Shown: positions 47,850 through 56,539 of the stretch, piece after piece | Position numbering within the stretch: position 1 is the first letter of the stretch | Layout of the letters: every line of letters begins with the position of its first letter | NCBI GenBank assembly: GCA_902765855.1 | Contig: CACXBF010000001.1 | Location: 1 to 64,000 of the forward strand | Direction of reading: 5' to 3' | Length of the DNA stretch: 64,000 nucleotides | Source: an uncultured Ruminococcus sp. | Lineage (GTDB): Bacteria; Bacillota; Clostridia; Oscillospirales; Acutalibacteraceae | Program-made: the position numbers and the translations under genes | Notes under the pieces: model-generated | Seen by the model: only the letters and a program-made list of their open reading frames with translations | What the model was told of the DNA's origin: nothing | Databases searched by the model: none

Positions 47850-48125
47850 AGTTGAGACAGCTCATTAGTAATTACTTAATCCAAATCAATAAATTTCTCT
47901 TCCAAAACTGATTGTGTATTTTGACATCGTGGCTTACCCTCAGTGCTCCCTCTGCGTTTTGTGGAGTATAAATGTTTCTCTCTGCGGAGAGCGACCAAAG
48001 GCTTTGCCGTAGGTGACTACCTTTGGAAACCGTGAGCCTTTTAAAGGCTCATGCGAAACCTTTAATTGTCTTATATAAAGAAAGTGCAGATGCGAACTGT
48101 GTTCGCCAGTTTGTTGATTTAATAG
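47850..48125. repeat. palindrome-mosaic repeat island 14 (degenerate)
   Basis: An eroded island between divergent genes. It keeps TCTCTGCGGAGAG, the long CCAAAGGCTTTGCCGTAGG... variant, GAGCCTTTTAAAGGCTC and GGCGAAC-like remnants; linkers are mostly gone. It is one of the few islands located between divergently transcribed promoters. Confidence 0.65.
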
Positions 48126-48155
48126 TTTATTAAGTTGCCACACAAAGAGTAAATG

Positions 48156-48184
48156 TTGTCATTGAGTACAAAATATGATATAAT
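48156..48184 (+). promoter_or_regulatory. promoter of the Dus gene
   Basis: TTGTCA (48156-48161), a 17-bp spacer ending in TGA, and TATAAT (48179-48184), about 30 bp before the ATG. Confidence 0.72.
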
Positions 48185-48215
48185 ATCAATAATTGGACTT
48201 TTAGGAGGCTGATTA

Positions 48216-49190
48216 ATGAAAATAGGAAATGTAGAAATAAAGGGAATGGCTGCTCTTGCACCTATGGCAGGAGTTACAGACAGAGTTTTCCGAGAACTTT
48301 GCGTAGATTTTGGTGCGTCATATGTTGTCGGAGAGATGGTAAGTGCAAAGGGAATTTCGTTCAATAGCGAACGCTCCAAAGAGCTTATGATTCTTTCAGA
48401 GAATGAACGTCCTGCGGCTGTACAGCTTTTTGGCAGTGAACCGCAGACAGTTGCCGCAGCAGCCGTAACCGCCATGGAATATAAACCGGATATTATAGAT
48501 ATAAATATGGGTTGTCCTGCCCCTAAAATAAGCGGAAATGGTGCAGGAAGTGCCTTGATGAAAAATCCCGATTTATGCGGAGAAATTGTAGAAGCAGTAT
48601 GTAAAGCTGTTGATGTTCCTATAACCGTAAAAATCCGTAAAGGTTGGGACGATAAGTCCGTAAATGCCGTTGAGGTTGCAAAGATATGTGAACAGGCAGG
48701 TGCAGCCGCAATAACCGTTCATGGCAGAACTCGTGAACAATTTTATTCAGGAAAGGCTGACCTTGATATTATTGCTGAGGTAAAAAAAGCCGTAAATATT
48801 CCGGTAATAGGCAACGGAGATATTACCAATGCCAATGATGCCGCACAAATGCTCGAAAAAACTAACTGTGATATGGTTATGATAGGTAGAGGTGCATTAG
48901 GCAATCCGTGGATATTCAGAGAGATAAACGCTTGGCTCAATGATTTAAGACCGATGTTTCCGCCGTCACCGGCGGAAAAGGTTACAGTAATTTTAAGACA
49001 CATTCAAGCAATGTGTGATTATAAAGGCGAAGAAATTGCTATGCGTGAGGCAAGAAAGCATGTTGGATGGTATATGAAAGGCTTCAAGAATGCTGCTGAA
49101 CTTCGCCGAGAGGCGGGTTATTTAAAGACTTATGATGAACTTATAGAACTTACCAAAAAAGCTTATGAGTGTATGTCGCAAAGCGAATAG
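48216..49190 (+). CDS. dusB: tRNA-dihydrouridine synthase (DusB-like)
   Basis: An FMN enzyme reducing uridines in the tRNA D-loop with NADPH. The 324 residues show the start MAALAPMAGVTDRVFRELC, the catalytic cysteine in DINMGCPAPKISGNGAGSAL, and TVKIRKGWDD. AITVHGRTREQFYSGKAD and the FMN-phosphate loop IPVIGNGDITN plus MIGRGALGNPWIF follow. The group fits DusB, the main Dus of Bacillota, but the target position is not proven by sequence. It is monocistronic, followed by island 15. Confidence 0.94.
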   Translation: MKIGNVEIKGMAALAPMAGVTDRVFRELCVDFGASYVVGEMVSAKGISFNSERSKELMILSENERPAAVQLFGSEPQTVAAAAVTAMEYKPDIIDINMGCPAPKISGNGAGSALMKNPDLCGEIVEAVCKAVDVPITVKIRKGWDDKSVNAVEVAKICEQAGAAAITVHGRTREQFYSGKADLDIIAEVKKAVNIPVIGNGDITNANDAAQMLEKTNCDMVMIGRGALGNPWIFREINAWLNDLRPMFPPSPAEKVTVILRHIQAMCDYKGEEIAMREARKHVGWYMKGFKNAAELRREAGYLKTYDELIELTKKAYECMSQSE

Positions 49191-49194
49191 TTAA

Positions 49195-49645
49195 CCAACT
49201 TCCCAATAGACACTTAAAAGTTTCGCTTGAGCCTTTTTAAAGGCTCACAGATTCCAAAGGCAGAGCCTTTGGTCGCCGTCCGCAGACGGCGAAATACTTT
49301 ATGCTCCTCAAAGCGCAGGAGGGTAGAAAAACATTCCAGTGGAATGTTTTTCGTAGGGAACCCTCGCAGGGGGTTCCCTGTTTAACTAATGTTGCTGACA
49401 TAAGAAATCAATGGACGGACTTTGTCCGTCCATTAGGGAGCAAAGAATGTTAAGGGCTTCGCCCTTAAAACCCACGAGGGACTCTGTCCCTCGACCCTGC
49501 AAGCTTTTGAAAAAGCTTGAGCAAAACTTTTATTTGTCTAAAAAAGTGCATTAGCTCATCGGTAGTTTCCTTGACTGCGTCAATAAACATCTCTTGTCAA
49601 TGTCGAGCGATTCCGCGTCTTGGGAGCGGCGGCTCGCCGCATAGT
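49195..49645. repeat. palindrome-mosaic repeat island 15 (two-armed)
   Basis: The rightward arm starts 5 bp after the dus stop (CTTAAAAGTTTCGCTTGAGC) and carries CCAAAGGCAGAGCCTTTGG, TCGCCGTCCGCAGACGGCGA, the AACATTCCAGTGGAATGTT plus GGAACCCTCGCAGGGGGTTCC block shared with island 8, and GGACGGAC/GTCCGTCC. The leftward arm follows with TTAAGGGCTTCGCCCTTAA and CGAGGGACTCTGTCCCTCG. It ends 13 bp before the HAD gene's Shine-Dalgarno sequence. Confidence 0.85.
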
Positions 49646-49669
49646 TCAATAGTGGAGGATATGAAAATT

Positions 49670-50476
49670 ATGAAATATAAGATTATGGTTCTTGATATAG
49701 ATGGAACATTAACCAATTCAGAAAAGAAAATCACACCCAAAACACACGATGCACTGATAGATTATCAGGAGCGTGGAGGAAAGATTGCAATAGCTTCAGG
49801 CAGACCGACAAAGGGTGTCCTCCCCTACGCTGAACAGCTTGACCTTAAGAAATATGGCGGTTTTGTTATGTCATTTAATGGCGGTAAGATTATCAACTGC
49901 CAGAGCGGAGAAACCGTATTTTCTGCAAATCTTCCACTTGAATTTCTTCCGGAAATCTGTGATGAGGTTTATAAAACGAATATAGGTATAAATACCTATG
50001 AGGGTGATTGCCTTATTGCAGGAAACGGCGTAAATGAATATACAATGGTAGAATCAAATATAATTGGTCTTAAAGTTAAAGAAGTAGACGATTTCGTTTC
50101 TTATGTAAATTTCGACATCAATAAATGCTTGCTTTCAGGCAATCCGGATGAGGTTGTAAAGCTTGAAAAGGTACTCAGTAAGCGAGTTGGTGATAAGCTC
50201 GGGGTTTTCCGTTCAGAGCCGTTTTTCCTTGAGGTCGTGCCAAAAGGAATTGATAAAGCTCGTTCAATCGACAATCTCATAAAAACGCTCGGCATAAAAA
50301 CCGAAGAATGTATTGCTTGCGGTGACGGCTTTAATGATATCACAATGGTAGAATATGCCGGACTTGGCGTTGGTATGGCTAATGCAAATGATAAGCTTAA
50401 GGCTGTTGCGAATTTTATCACAAAGTCTAATGATGAAGACGGCATAGCCTATGTAGTCGAGAAATTCACGAAGTAA
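49670..50476 (+). CDS. HAD-superfamily Cof-type phosphatase
   Basis: A 268-residue haloacid-dehalogenase-fold hydrolase of the Cof/sugar-phosphatase class, with a cap domain in the middle. The nucleophile motif VLDIDGTLTNSEKK is at the N-terminus, the Thr/Ser motif is AIASGRPTKG, and motifs III/IV are KGIDKARSIDNL and ACGDGFNDITMVEYAG. The start at 49670 is taken because GGAGG lies 11 bases upstream; an ATG at 49661 would be too close. Codons further upstream are repeat sequence. It probably forms an operon with fabV (28-bp gap). The substrate is unknown. Confidence 0.88.
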   Translation: MKYKIMVLDIDGTLTNSEKKITPKTHDALIDYQERGGKIAIASGRPTKGVLPYAEQLDLKKYGGFVMSFNGGKIINCQSGETVFSANLPLEFLPEICDEVYKTNIGINTYEGDCLIAGNGVNEYTMVESNIIGLKVKEVDDFVSYVNFDINKCLLSGNPDEVVKLEKVLSKRVGDKLGVFRSEPFFLEVVPKGIDKARSIDNLIKTLGIKTEECIACGDGFNDITMVEYAGLGVGMANANDKLKAVANFITKSNDEDGIAYVVEKFTK

Positions 50477-50504
50477 TTATATAAATATAAAAGGAGTAGT
50501 CAAA

Positions 50505-51683
50505 ATGATAGTAAAACCAAAGGTAAGAGGATTTATCTGCACAACATCTCATCCAACAGGCTGTAAGGAAAATGTCAGACAACAAATCGAATATGTAAAG
50601 TCACAGCCAAAGACGAACGGCCCTAAGAAAGTTCTTGTCATCGGTGCGTCTATGGGATATGGACTTGCTTCCCGTATTTCTGCGGCATATTCTTGCGGAG
50701 CGTCTACAATCGGAATTATATTTGATAAGCCGGGTTCAGGCAATAGAACAGGTTCTTCAGGCTGGTATAATACAGCTGCTTTCGAGGAGTTTGCACACGC
50801 TGACGGACTTTACGCAAAGACAATTAACGGAGATGCTTACTCTCAGGAAATCAAAGACGAAACAATCGCACTTATCAAAAAAGATTTAGGCAAGGTTGAT
50901 ATGGTTATATATAGTCTTGCTGCACCAAGACGCAAGGACAAAGACGGCACATTATATAGTTCTGTATTAAAGACAGTCGGCGAGCCGTATACAAATAAAA
51001 CTATCGACCTCCGCACAAATGAAGTTCACGATATTACAGTAGAGCCGGCAACTGATGAAGAAGTTTTCAATACAGTAAAGGTTATGGGCGGTGAAGATTG
51101 GAAAGATTGGATTACTGCATTAAAGAATGCCGATGCTATCGAGCCAGATGCTATAACAGTAGCGTATTCCTACATTGGACCGATTATTACACACCCAATG
51201 TATCGTGACGGTTCTATTGGTAAGGCTAAGGACCACCTTTTCAAGACAGCAAAAGAGATTACAGAGGAATTTAACGGTATTCATGCATATCTTTCTGTAA
51301 ATAAGGCTCTTGTAACACAGTCAAGTGCAGCTATTCCGATAGTACCGCTTTATATCTCTATTCTTTATAAGGTAATGAAGGCTAAGGGTTGCCACGAAGG
51401 CTGTATTGAGCAAATGTATAGACTTTTCAATCAAAAACTTTTTGGCGAAAAGCCGGTTCTTGATGCTGAGGGCAGAATCCGTCTTGACGATTTAGAACTT
51501 CAAGACGATATTCAAGAGGAAGTCACAAAGCTTTGGAGTGATATTTCTACCGAGAAAATCGCTGAATGTGCAGATATTGACGGTTATTGGGAAGAATTTT
51601 ATAAGCTGTTCGGCTTTAAGGTATCAGGTGTAGATTATGATGCCGAAACAGATGTAGAGGTAAAGATTGATAGCATAGACTAA
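50505..51683 (+). CDS. fabV: trans-2-enoyl-ACP/CoA reductase FabV (Ter)
   Basis: An NAD(P)H-dependent enoyl reductase. FabV completes fatty-acid elongation, and its close relative Ter reduces crotonyl-CoA. The 392 residues show the start VKPKVRGFICTTSHPTGCKE, the nucleotide fold VLVIGASMGYGLASRI, and the FabV-type active site YRDGSIGKAK (Tyr-x8-Lys). It is more than 100 residues longer than FabI, as expected for FabV. No other fatty-acid or butyrate genes lie nearby, so the physiological substrate is open. Confidence 0.95.
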   Translation: MIVKPKVRGFICTTSHPTGCKENVRQQIEYVKSQPKTNGPKKVLVIGASMGYGLASRISAAYSCGASTIGIIFDKPGSGNRTGSSGWYNTAAFEEFAHADGLYAKTINGDAYSQEIKDETIALIKKDLGKVDMVIYSLAAPRRKDKDGTLYSSVLKTVGEPYTNKTIDLRTNEVHDITVEPATDEEVFNTVKVMGGEDWKDWITALKNADAIEPDAITVAYSYIGPIITHPMYRDGSIGKAKDHLFKTAKEITEEFNGIHAYLSVNKALVTQSSAAIPIVPLYISILYKVMKAKGCHEGCIEQMYRLFNQKLFGEKPVLDAEGRIRLDDLELQDDIQEEVTKLWSDISTEKIAECADIDGYWEEFYKLFGFKVSGVDYDAETDVEVKIDSID

Positions 51684-51699
51684 TATTATCTAATCAACC

Positions 51700-52190
51700 T
51701 CCACTAAGACACTTAAAGTTTAGGTCAAGCCTTTTTAAAGGCTTGCGGATTCCAAAGGCGGAGCCTTTGGTGGATTTTAAGGGCAAAGCCCTTAAAATTC
51801 TTTGCTCTTTGAGCGGCGGATTTTATCCGCCGCTTTTTTCTTTCGTGAGCAACATAAGTAAGAGATGTTAAAGTTTTTAAGTACAAATTAATGGGCGAAC
51901 ACAGTTCGTCCATTCGTAAGTTTATTGATAATAAAAAATTAAGCGGTGGACTATGTCAACCGCTTGAGAAAAATGAAATGTTAAGGGTTTCACCCTTAAA
52001 ACCTACGAGGAGCTCCGTTCCTCGACCCTGCAAGCTTTTGAGAAAGCTTGAGCAAAACTTTGCGGCGAGCCGCCGCTCCCAAGTCGCGAAATCAGTTTTG
52101 CGTTGCAAAACTTCGACATTGATAAGGCAAGTTAACTGCCACGGATTAAGAAATTACCCATGAACTGCCGAATGACGAAATTTGTAATTC
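51700..52190. repeat. palindrome-mosaic repeat island 16, the rightmost island
   Basis: The rightward arm (GACACTTAAAGTTTAGGTCA, CCAAAGGCGGAGCCTTTGG, TTAAGGGCAAAGCCCTTAA) leads to the AGCGGCGG terminator palindrome at 51812. A centre with GGGCGAACACAGTTCGTCC and AAGCGGTGGACTATGTCAACCGCTT follows, then a leftward arm with AAGCTTTTGAGAAAGCTT and GCGGCGAGCCGCCGC. Beyond it, to the end of the window, no further island was seen. Confidence 0.84.
51812..51840 (+). terminator. fabV terminator formed by a repeat palindrome
   Basis: AGCGGCGGA and TCCGCCGCT form a 9-bp perfect stem with a 4-nt loop (TTTA), followed by six T. The palindrome is an island unit (compare AATCGGCGGATTTTATCCGCC in island 5). 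Confidence 0.82.
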
Positions 52191-52210
52191 TAAACTAAAC
52201 TTCTGAGAAA

Positions 52211-53311
52211 TTATGCAGCCTTACTAAGATTCTCCGTCTTAGATACTCTCTCTACTGTATATCCCCTATCTGTCAAAAGCTGAACGATTCCGTTATCACC
52301 ATACATATGAGCTGCGCCAACCATAAAGAATACTTTTTTACCGTCATTCATATATTCCTCAGCTTTGTCAGCCATACCCTTGTTTCTGTCTGTGAGCATA
52401 GCTTTGCTGTATTTTTCATAGGCTTCTTTGTATTCATCAGGAATTTCATCTTCATCTGTATCTTTTATGGCTTCCCCGTGTTTCCACTGCTCATATAATT
52501 TATTGTTTGACTTTGCCTGTTCGGTTGGATCTACTTGTGTATAGCTCAAAATCATAACATCTACAAGTTTATCTGAGAGATTATCAAATACGCCAAGCTG
52601 AATATCCATATTTTCAACCTCTAAGATTTCTTTGTTAGCCTTTTTAGCTTTTGAGGTCATAATACTTTCCATAGATTTTGTAATATCAATACCTGAGCCA
52701 TTATACATTGCATTTTCAAGTAATGAAATCCACATCATAGGCTTAAAGTTATCATAATATGACATATATAAGCCCTTTTCAGTAAGATATTTTACAGCAG
52801 CGTTATAAGTTTCCTCAGAAATATGGTCTTTAATAGTTGTGCCATCAGTATACATAAGCTTTTGTGTAAGTTGTAAAGCTTGTCCTAAGTCATTCATCAT
52901 ACTGTCTGTGTCAAGCTCCATAGCTAGATAGTCACATTCATCAAAGGCTTTCTGTACATAGTCCGGCAGATTTTCTGCACCGTCCTGTGTAGCGTGGATT
53001 GAACCAAAGAGATACATTTCCTTGTCGCCTTTAGTAACCTTCCACATAGCTGGCGTATAATCTGCGTCAGGTTCAGTATTTTTAGAAGATTCATTTTTAG
53101 AACTTTGAGATTCTGTTTTAGATACAGTGCTTGATTCCGCCTTAGAAGTTTGGCTTGATTCCGTTTTAGATTCAGCAACAGAAGTTGGTGCTGAACTTTC
53201 TGTTTTGCTCGAATTATCATTTACAGAGCCGCCATTAGAGCAGCCCGAAAATACAATAATCGTTCCTAAGATAGCGGATAAAACTGCTGATGCGAGTTTT
53301 TTAATTTTCAT
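52211..53311 (-). CDS. TraB/GumN-family lipoprotein
   Basis: A 366-residue exported protein with a lipoprotein signal (lipobox VFSGC, Cys about residue 24). A Ser/Glu/Thr/Lys linker of about 60 residues leads to a TraB/GumN domain: MWKVTKGDKEMYLFGSIHAT, with the conserved GSIH, and FFMVGAAHMYGDNGIVQLL, which carries the second GxxH-type motif. This family is related to Tiki-like metalloproteases, but its bacterial role is not settled. It is likely on the outer face of the membrane. Its promoter region contains the terminator of the upstream L,D-transpeptidase gene. Confidence 0.87.
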   Translation of the reverse strand: MKIKKLASAVLSAILGTIIVFSGCSNGGSVNDNSSKTESSAPTSVAESKTESSQTSKAESSTVSKTESQSSKNESSKNTEPDADYTPAMWKVTKGDKEMYLFGSIHATQDGAENLPDYVQKAFDECDYLAMELDTDSMMNDLGQALQLTQKLMYTDGTTIKDHISEETYNAAVKYLTEKGLYMSYYDNFKPMMWISLLENAMYNGSGIDITKSMESIMTSKAKKANKEILEVENMDIQLGVFDNLSDKLVDVMILSYTQVDPTEQAKSNNKLYEQWKHGEAIKDTDEDEIPDEYKEAYEKYSKAMLTDRNKGMADKAEEYMNDGKKVFFMVGAAHMYGDNGIVQLLTDRGYTVERVSKTENLSKAA

Positions 53312-53329
53312 ACTTTATACCTCCAATAT

Positions 53330-53371
53330 TAAAAGCGGCGATTGTACTATAAGTTTAGTACAATCGCCGCT
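53330..53371 (-). terminator. terminator of the L,D-transpeptidase gene
   Basis: On the minus strand a stem of about 16 bp (AGCGGCGATTGTACTA with TAGTACAATCGCCGCT) and a short loop, followed by TTTTAATA. It lies between the two lipoprotein genes, so they are separate transcription units. Confidence 0.88.
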
Positions 53372-53407
53372 GGTTGTCAAGTAAAAAAGAATATTATTTA
53401 TAATATA

Positions 53408-54904
53408 TTAATAAATTACAACAGGAGTATTTTCTTTGCAATTATCATAGATTTTCTTAACTGCATCGTACGGAGTGTTGATACAACCGTGAGAGCCGTC
53501 ATATGTATAGATGTTTCCGCCGTAACCGCCGGTTCTCCATGTGGAATCGTGAATACCAACGCCGTCATAAGTTACGCCAAGCCAGAAATTAACCCAAACA
53601 TCCCAAGTTTCTCCAACGAGTTCGGCAGGCGAAGCCTTGTTTATAATATAGTAAAGACCGGTCGGTGTATCGTGAGCGTTTTTATAGCCTGTTACAACAT
53701 CAGTTGAAACTATAAGCTCACCGTTTTTATAATACCACATATGCTGTTTATCGAGGCTTATTTCAATATATGTATCTCCCACATCATATCCGTGGACTTT
53801 AGGAACCTCACCACATTCAAGAGATTTCATCTCGTAGCTACTGAATTTCTTTTCGCCGTCAATGATACAATAAGCATATACCTTAATATAGTACATCTTG
53901 TTTTTCTTAACCTTAAGCTCAAACTCAAGCTTGTCAGAAACATCATAGCTATCATAATCTCCATCTTCATCATCAGAGATTTGAACACTATACCCCTCTG
54001 CCCCATTAATAGCCTTCCAACTTACCTCGATTTTTTCTGTTTTTTCATCATAAGACGCAGTGAAAGATGGTTTTTCAGGTGGTGTATATGTGCTTATTTC
54101 GGAAGGATTGCTATAATAGCTTTCGCCGCCAAAACTTACAAATGCTTCTACTTTATAATAGTAGGTTTTGCCAACCGTAAGACCTGTGTCTGTATAAGCT
54201 GAGTTTTCCCAGTCAGTAATAGTTGCAATAGAAGTATAGTTACCGTCATTGTTGTCCTTGCGATAGATTGTGTAGGCTGTGGCGTTTGTGATTCTTTCCC
54301 AGGAAATTGCTATACTGCTTGAAGTTCTTGCAGTAACAGTTATTTCCGAAACATCGTCAATATGAGTAAAGGTATTTGTTGCCGAAAATTCGCCATAGTA
54401 ATATTTATCGTTTGCATAGATGTATGGTCTTATCTGATAATAGTAGCGAGTACCCGCAACAATCTGATTATCATTATAAAAATTCGTTGAAGAATCCTTT
54501 ATAATCATAATTTTATCATAGTCTGCTCCTGCAGAATCATCTTTGCGATAAATTTCGTAGCCGTTTATGCCGGAAATCTGTGACCAACTGAGATTTATAG
54601 AATTAGTTCCGGTTGCTTCAGCTTTAAAATCTCCAACTGTTTCAATGTCTCCAACACTTGTTTCTGTTTTAGAAGCTTCAGAAGATTCCTCAGCAGAAGA
54701 CTGTGGTTTACTTTGGGTTGGTTTAGAAGATTCTAATTTAGAAGAAGTATTTGGTTTGCTTACTGCTGATGCAACGGTTTCTTTAGCCGAAGATTCATCG
54801 TTCGAGCTTCCGCCCGAACAACCGTACATAGCAGAGCATATAACAGTAGACGAGAGTAATATTCCAAGAATTTTTTTTGCTATAGATTTATTTGAAAAGT
54901 TCAT
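53408..54904 (-). CDS. FN3-domain L,D-transpeptidase lipoprotein
   Basis: A 498-residue exported protein. The lipobox is at SAMYGC (Cys about 29). A Ser/Lys/Glu linker runs to about residue 88, then three fibronectin type III domains (starts near VGDFKAEATGTNSINLSWS, SEITVTARTSSSIAISWE and KPSFTASYDEKTEKIEVSW). The C-terminal YkuD L,D-transpeptidase domain has the catalytic motif GVGIHDSTWR...DGSHGCINTPYDA. Such enzymes make 3-3 peptidoglycan cross-links or attach proteins. The second ATG is chosen because AAAGGAGG lies 7 bases before it. Its neighbours are another Ser-linked lipoprotein and the pilin cluster. Confidence 0.92.
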   Translation of the reverse strand: MNFSNKSIAKKILGILLSSTVICSAMYGCSGGSSNDESSAKETVASAVSKPNTSSKLESSKPTQSKPQSSAEESSEASKTETSVGDIETVGDFKAEATGTNSINLSWSQISGINGYEIYRKDDSAGADYDKIMIIKDSSTNFYNDNQIVAGTRYYYQIRPYIYANDKYYYGEFSATNTFTHIDDVSEITVTARTSSSIAISWERITNATAYTIYRKDNNDGNYTSIATITDWENSAYTDTGLTVGKTYYYKVEAFVSFGGESYYSNPSEISTYTPPEKPSFTASYDEKTEKIEVSWKAINGAEGYSVQISDDEDGDYDSYDVSDKLEFELKVKKNKMYYIKVYAYCIIDGEKKFSSYEMKSLECGEVPKVHGYDVGDTYIEISLDKQHMWYYKNGELIVSTDVVTGYKNAHDTPTGLYYIINKASPAELVGETWDVWVNFWLGVTYDGVGIHDSTWRTGGYGGNIYTYDGSHGCINTPYDAVKKIYDNCKENTPVVIY

Positions 54905-54933
54905 TTTCATTCCTCCTTTGAGAATGTAAGCAT

Positions 54934-54962
54934 ATTTTATATCGTAAGATTTTTTTATGCAA
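54934..54962 (-). promoter_or_regulatory. promoter of the FN3 L,D-transpeptidase gene
   Basis: TTGCAT (54957-54962) and TAAAAT (54934-54939) on the minus strand with a 17-bp spacer, 30 bp before the ATG. Confidence 0.65.
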
Positions 54963-55728
54963 GGGATTTTTGTTATATATTTGCAAAAGTTATAGATTTC
55001 AGCAATTTACTTTTGATTTTTTAATTTATGTCGATTTGATTTGTTTAAGTTGTCGTTATTATTTTTTAATAGTTATTTCAAAAATGAAGAATATTGTTAT
55101 TAGTGTAACTAATGCTTTACATATATTATATATGAAACAAGGAGAAAGAAATTCATAATAAAGTTTTCTGCTATGTTTAGATAGTTGATTTACATAATAA
55201 AAGGAAATAACCGCCCTGCTTATCACAGGACGGTTATTTAATATGATTCTAATTAAAGGATTAGCTATACTCTATACCTATATTATACAGCAAAAGTAAG
55301 TTTATGTTAAACATTTTTGTAGCTGTTCTCTTTTTAAACAAAAAGAGAATAAAATAAAATTTTAGAATTGATAAAAATAATAAAATTCAGTTTTCAACAA
55401 TACTTATGTTCCACTTATAATATAAACAGAAAAATAGTAACCTATAATCGTACTATATAGAATAAAAATTTATGAATAAATTGTGAACTTGTTTACAAAT
55501 TCGCATATTTGTCAAATGAAATTCCTACAAAGAATAAAAACACACTTATTATCAATCAAATTTATGACAATTTTATAGGCAAAGTTGCACAAGTTAAAAT
55601 TCATATCTTAAAAGTTTATTCAGCAAAAATCCCTGTAAAAATTGAGCAATACACTTTGATTGTGAAAACTGCACAAAAAATTGCTAACTTGTTTTACGAA
55701 TAAATCAAAAAAAACTTTAGAAAAAGTG
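54963..55728. other. AT-rich gap between the lipoprotein genes and the pilin cluster
   Basis: No supported gene in these 770 bp. One strong hairpin lies at 55205-55239. A single TTTTCAACA occurs at 55391-55399. Two short open frames (around 54970-55158 and 55509-55703) have no ribosome-binding site or recognisable composition. No palindrome island is present, unlike gaps of this size left of 52 kb. Confidence 0.5.
55205..55239. terminator. orphan terminator-like hairpin
   Basis: AAATAACCGCCCTG and CAGGACGGTTATTT form a 14-bp stem with one mismatch and a 7-nt loop. No annotated gene ends here on either strand. It may mark the end of an unrecognised small RNA or simply insulate the pilin promoter. 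Confidence 0.5.
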
Positions 55729-55757
55729 TTGACATTCCGTTCATAATGAGTTAATAT
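55729..55757 (+). promoter_or_regulatory. promoter of the first pilin gene
   Basis: Consensus TTGACA (55729-55734), a 17-bp spacer and TAATAT (55752-55757), about 85 bp upstream of the ATG, giving a leader of about 80 nt. Confidence 0.75.
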
Positions 55758-55844
55758 ATAGACACAACAGAGATGAACGGTTCACCCCCTTCAAGAACCT
55801 CGTCTCATAAGAAAAATTTTATTTTAAGAAAGAGGTAATGTAAA

Positions 55845-56366
55845 ATGACACTCCAACAGAAACTACTCGCAAAGAAGTCTAAGAAAGGTTTCACACTCGT
55901 TGAACTCGTTGTTGTTATCGCAATTCTCGCAGTTCTCGCAGCTATCGCAATTCCGGCAGTTATTGGTATCATCAATAGTGCTTCCCAGTCTTCAACTCAG
56001 ACAGATGCAGCAAGCATCGACCAAGCAGTTAAGAACTATCAGGCAGCTATCACAGCTGGTACTGTAAATAACTCTAATAAGCCTTCTTCAATCGCTTCTT
56101 ATACCCTTCCTGCAGCAAATGCAGCAAATGGTACAAGAACAGCTTATGCTAATAATACAGCTAAACTTGAAGAAGCTATGAGATGGGATGGCATTTGGGA
56201 TAGACTTAGCAGCAAGGTTACAGGCGGCGACTTCGGTTATGCTGATGGTTCAGTTGTAGCAGCAGTTGATGGTAACGGTTCTGTACTTAGTTCAACAGCT
56301 GGTGGTTCTACAATCACAAGAATTGCTAATGGTACAATAACACTTGGCACAATTGTTCATCACTAA
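55845..56366 (+). CDS. type IV pilin-like protein 1 (probable major pilin)
   Basis: A 173-residue prepilin. A basic leader (15 residues) ends at Gly15, and cleavage before Phe16 gives FTLVELVVVIAILAVLAAIA, the class III pilin helix with Glu at position 5. The rest is a soluble domain rich in Ala, Ser and Thr without cysteine. It shares long segments with pilin 2 (IWDRLSS, DFGYADGSVVAAVDG). AAAGAGGTAATGTAAAATG gives a ribosome site. It has a strong own promoter and terminator and codon use like a highly expressed gene (CTC, ATC, GCA), so a major subunit is likely. Confidence 0.9.
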   Translation: MTLQQKLLAKKSKKGFTLVELVVVIAILAVLAAIAIPAVIGIINSASQSSTQTDAASIDQAVKNYQAAITAGTVNNSNKPSSIASYTLPAANAANGTRTAYANNTAKLEEAMRWDGIWDRLSSKVTGGDFGYADGSVVAAVDGNGSVLSSTAGGSTITRIANGTITLGTIVHH

Positions 56367-56380
56367 TTAAAAATTAACTC

Positions 56381-56410
56381 AAAAGCTCAGCTTCGGCTGG
56401 GCTTTTGTTT
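56381..56410 (+). terminator. pilin 1 terminator
   Basis: AAAAGCTCAGC/GCTGGGCTTTT (one G-U pair) with a stable TTCG tetraloop and a trailing GTTTTG, 15 bp past the stop. Confidence 0.88.
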
Positions 56411-56473
56411 TGTCCAAATTTTTATTTGTAATATTTAAATAAAAAATATTATATATTTCTACTAATACACCGA

Positions 56474-56502
56474 TTGACAAGTTATTGCCTTTAATCTATA
56501 CT
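56474..56502 (+). promoter_or_regulatory. promoter of the second pilin gene
   Basis: TTGACA (56474-56479), a 17-bp spacer and TATACT (56497-56502), about 35 bp upstream of the ATG at 56540. Confidence 0.75.
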
Positions 56503-56539
56503 TAAATATATACTGTCTTTATGGATGGAGGTGTTAACT

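Noticed and set aside
49517-49669. Upstream extension of the HAD phosphatase
   Set aside because: It consists of the repeat linker and the GCGGCGGCTCGCCGC palindrome; the HAD motif starts just after the ATG at 49670.
54970-55158. 62-codon rightward frame in the pre-pilin gap
   Set aside because: No Shine-Dalgarno sequence, Tyr/Ile/Phe-rich composition typical of translated AT-rich DNA.
55509-55703. 64-codon rightward frame before pilin 1
   Set aside because: It begins at a TTG without ribosome site and has a Lys/Ile/Asn composition expected from noncoding AT-rich sequence.
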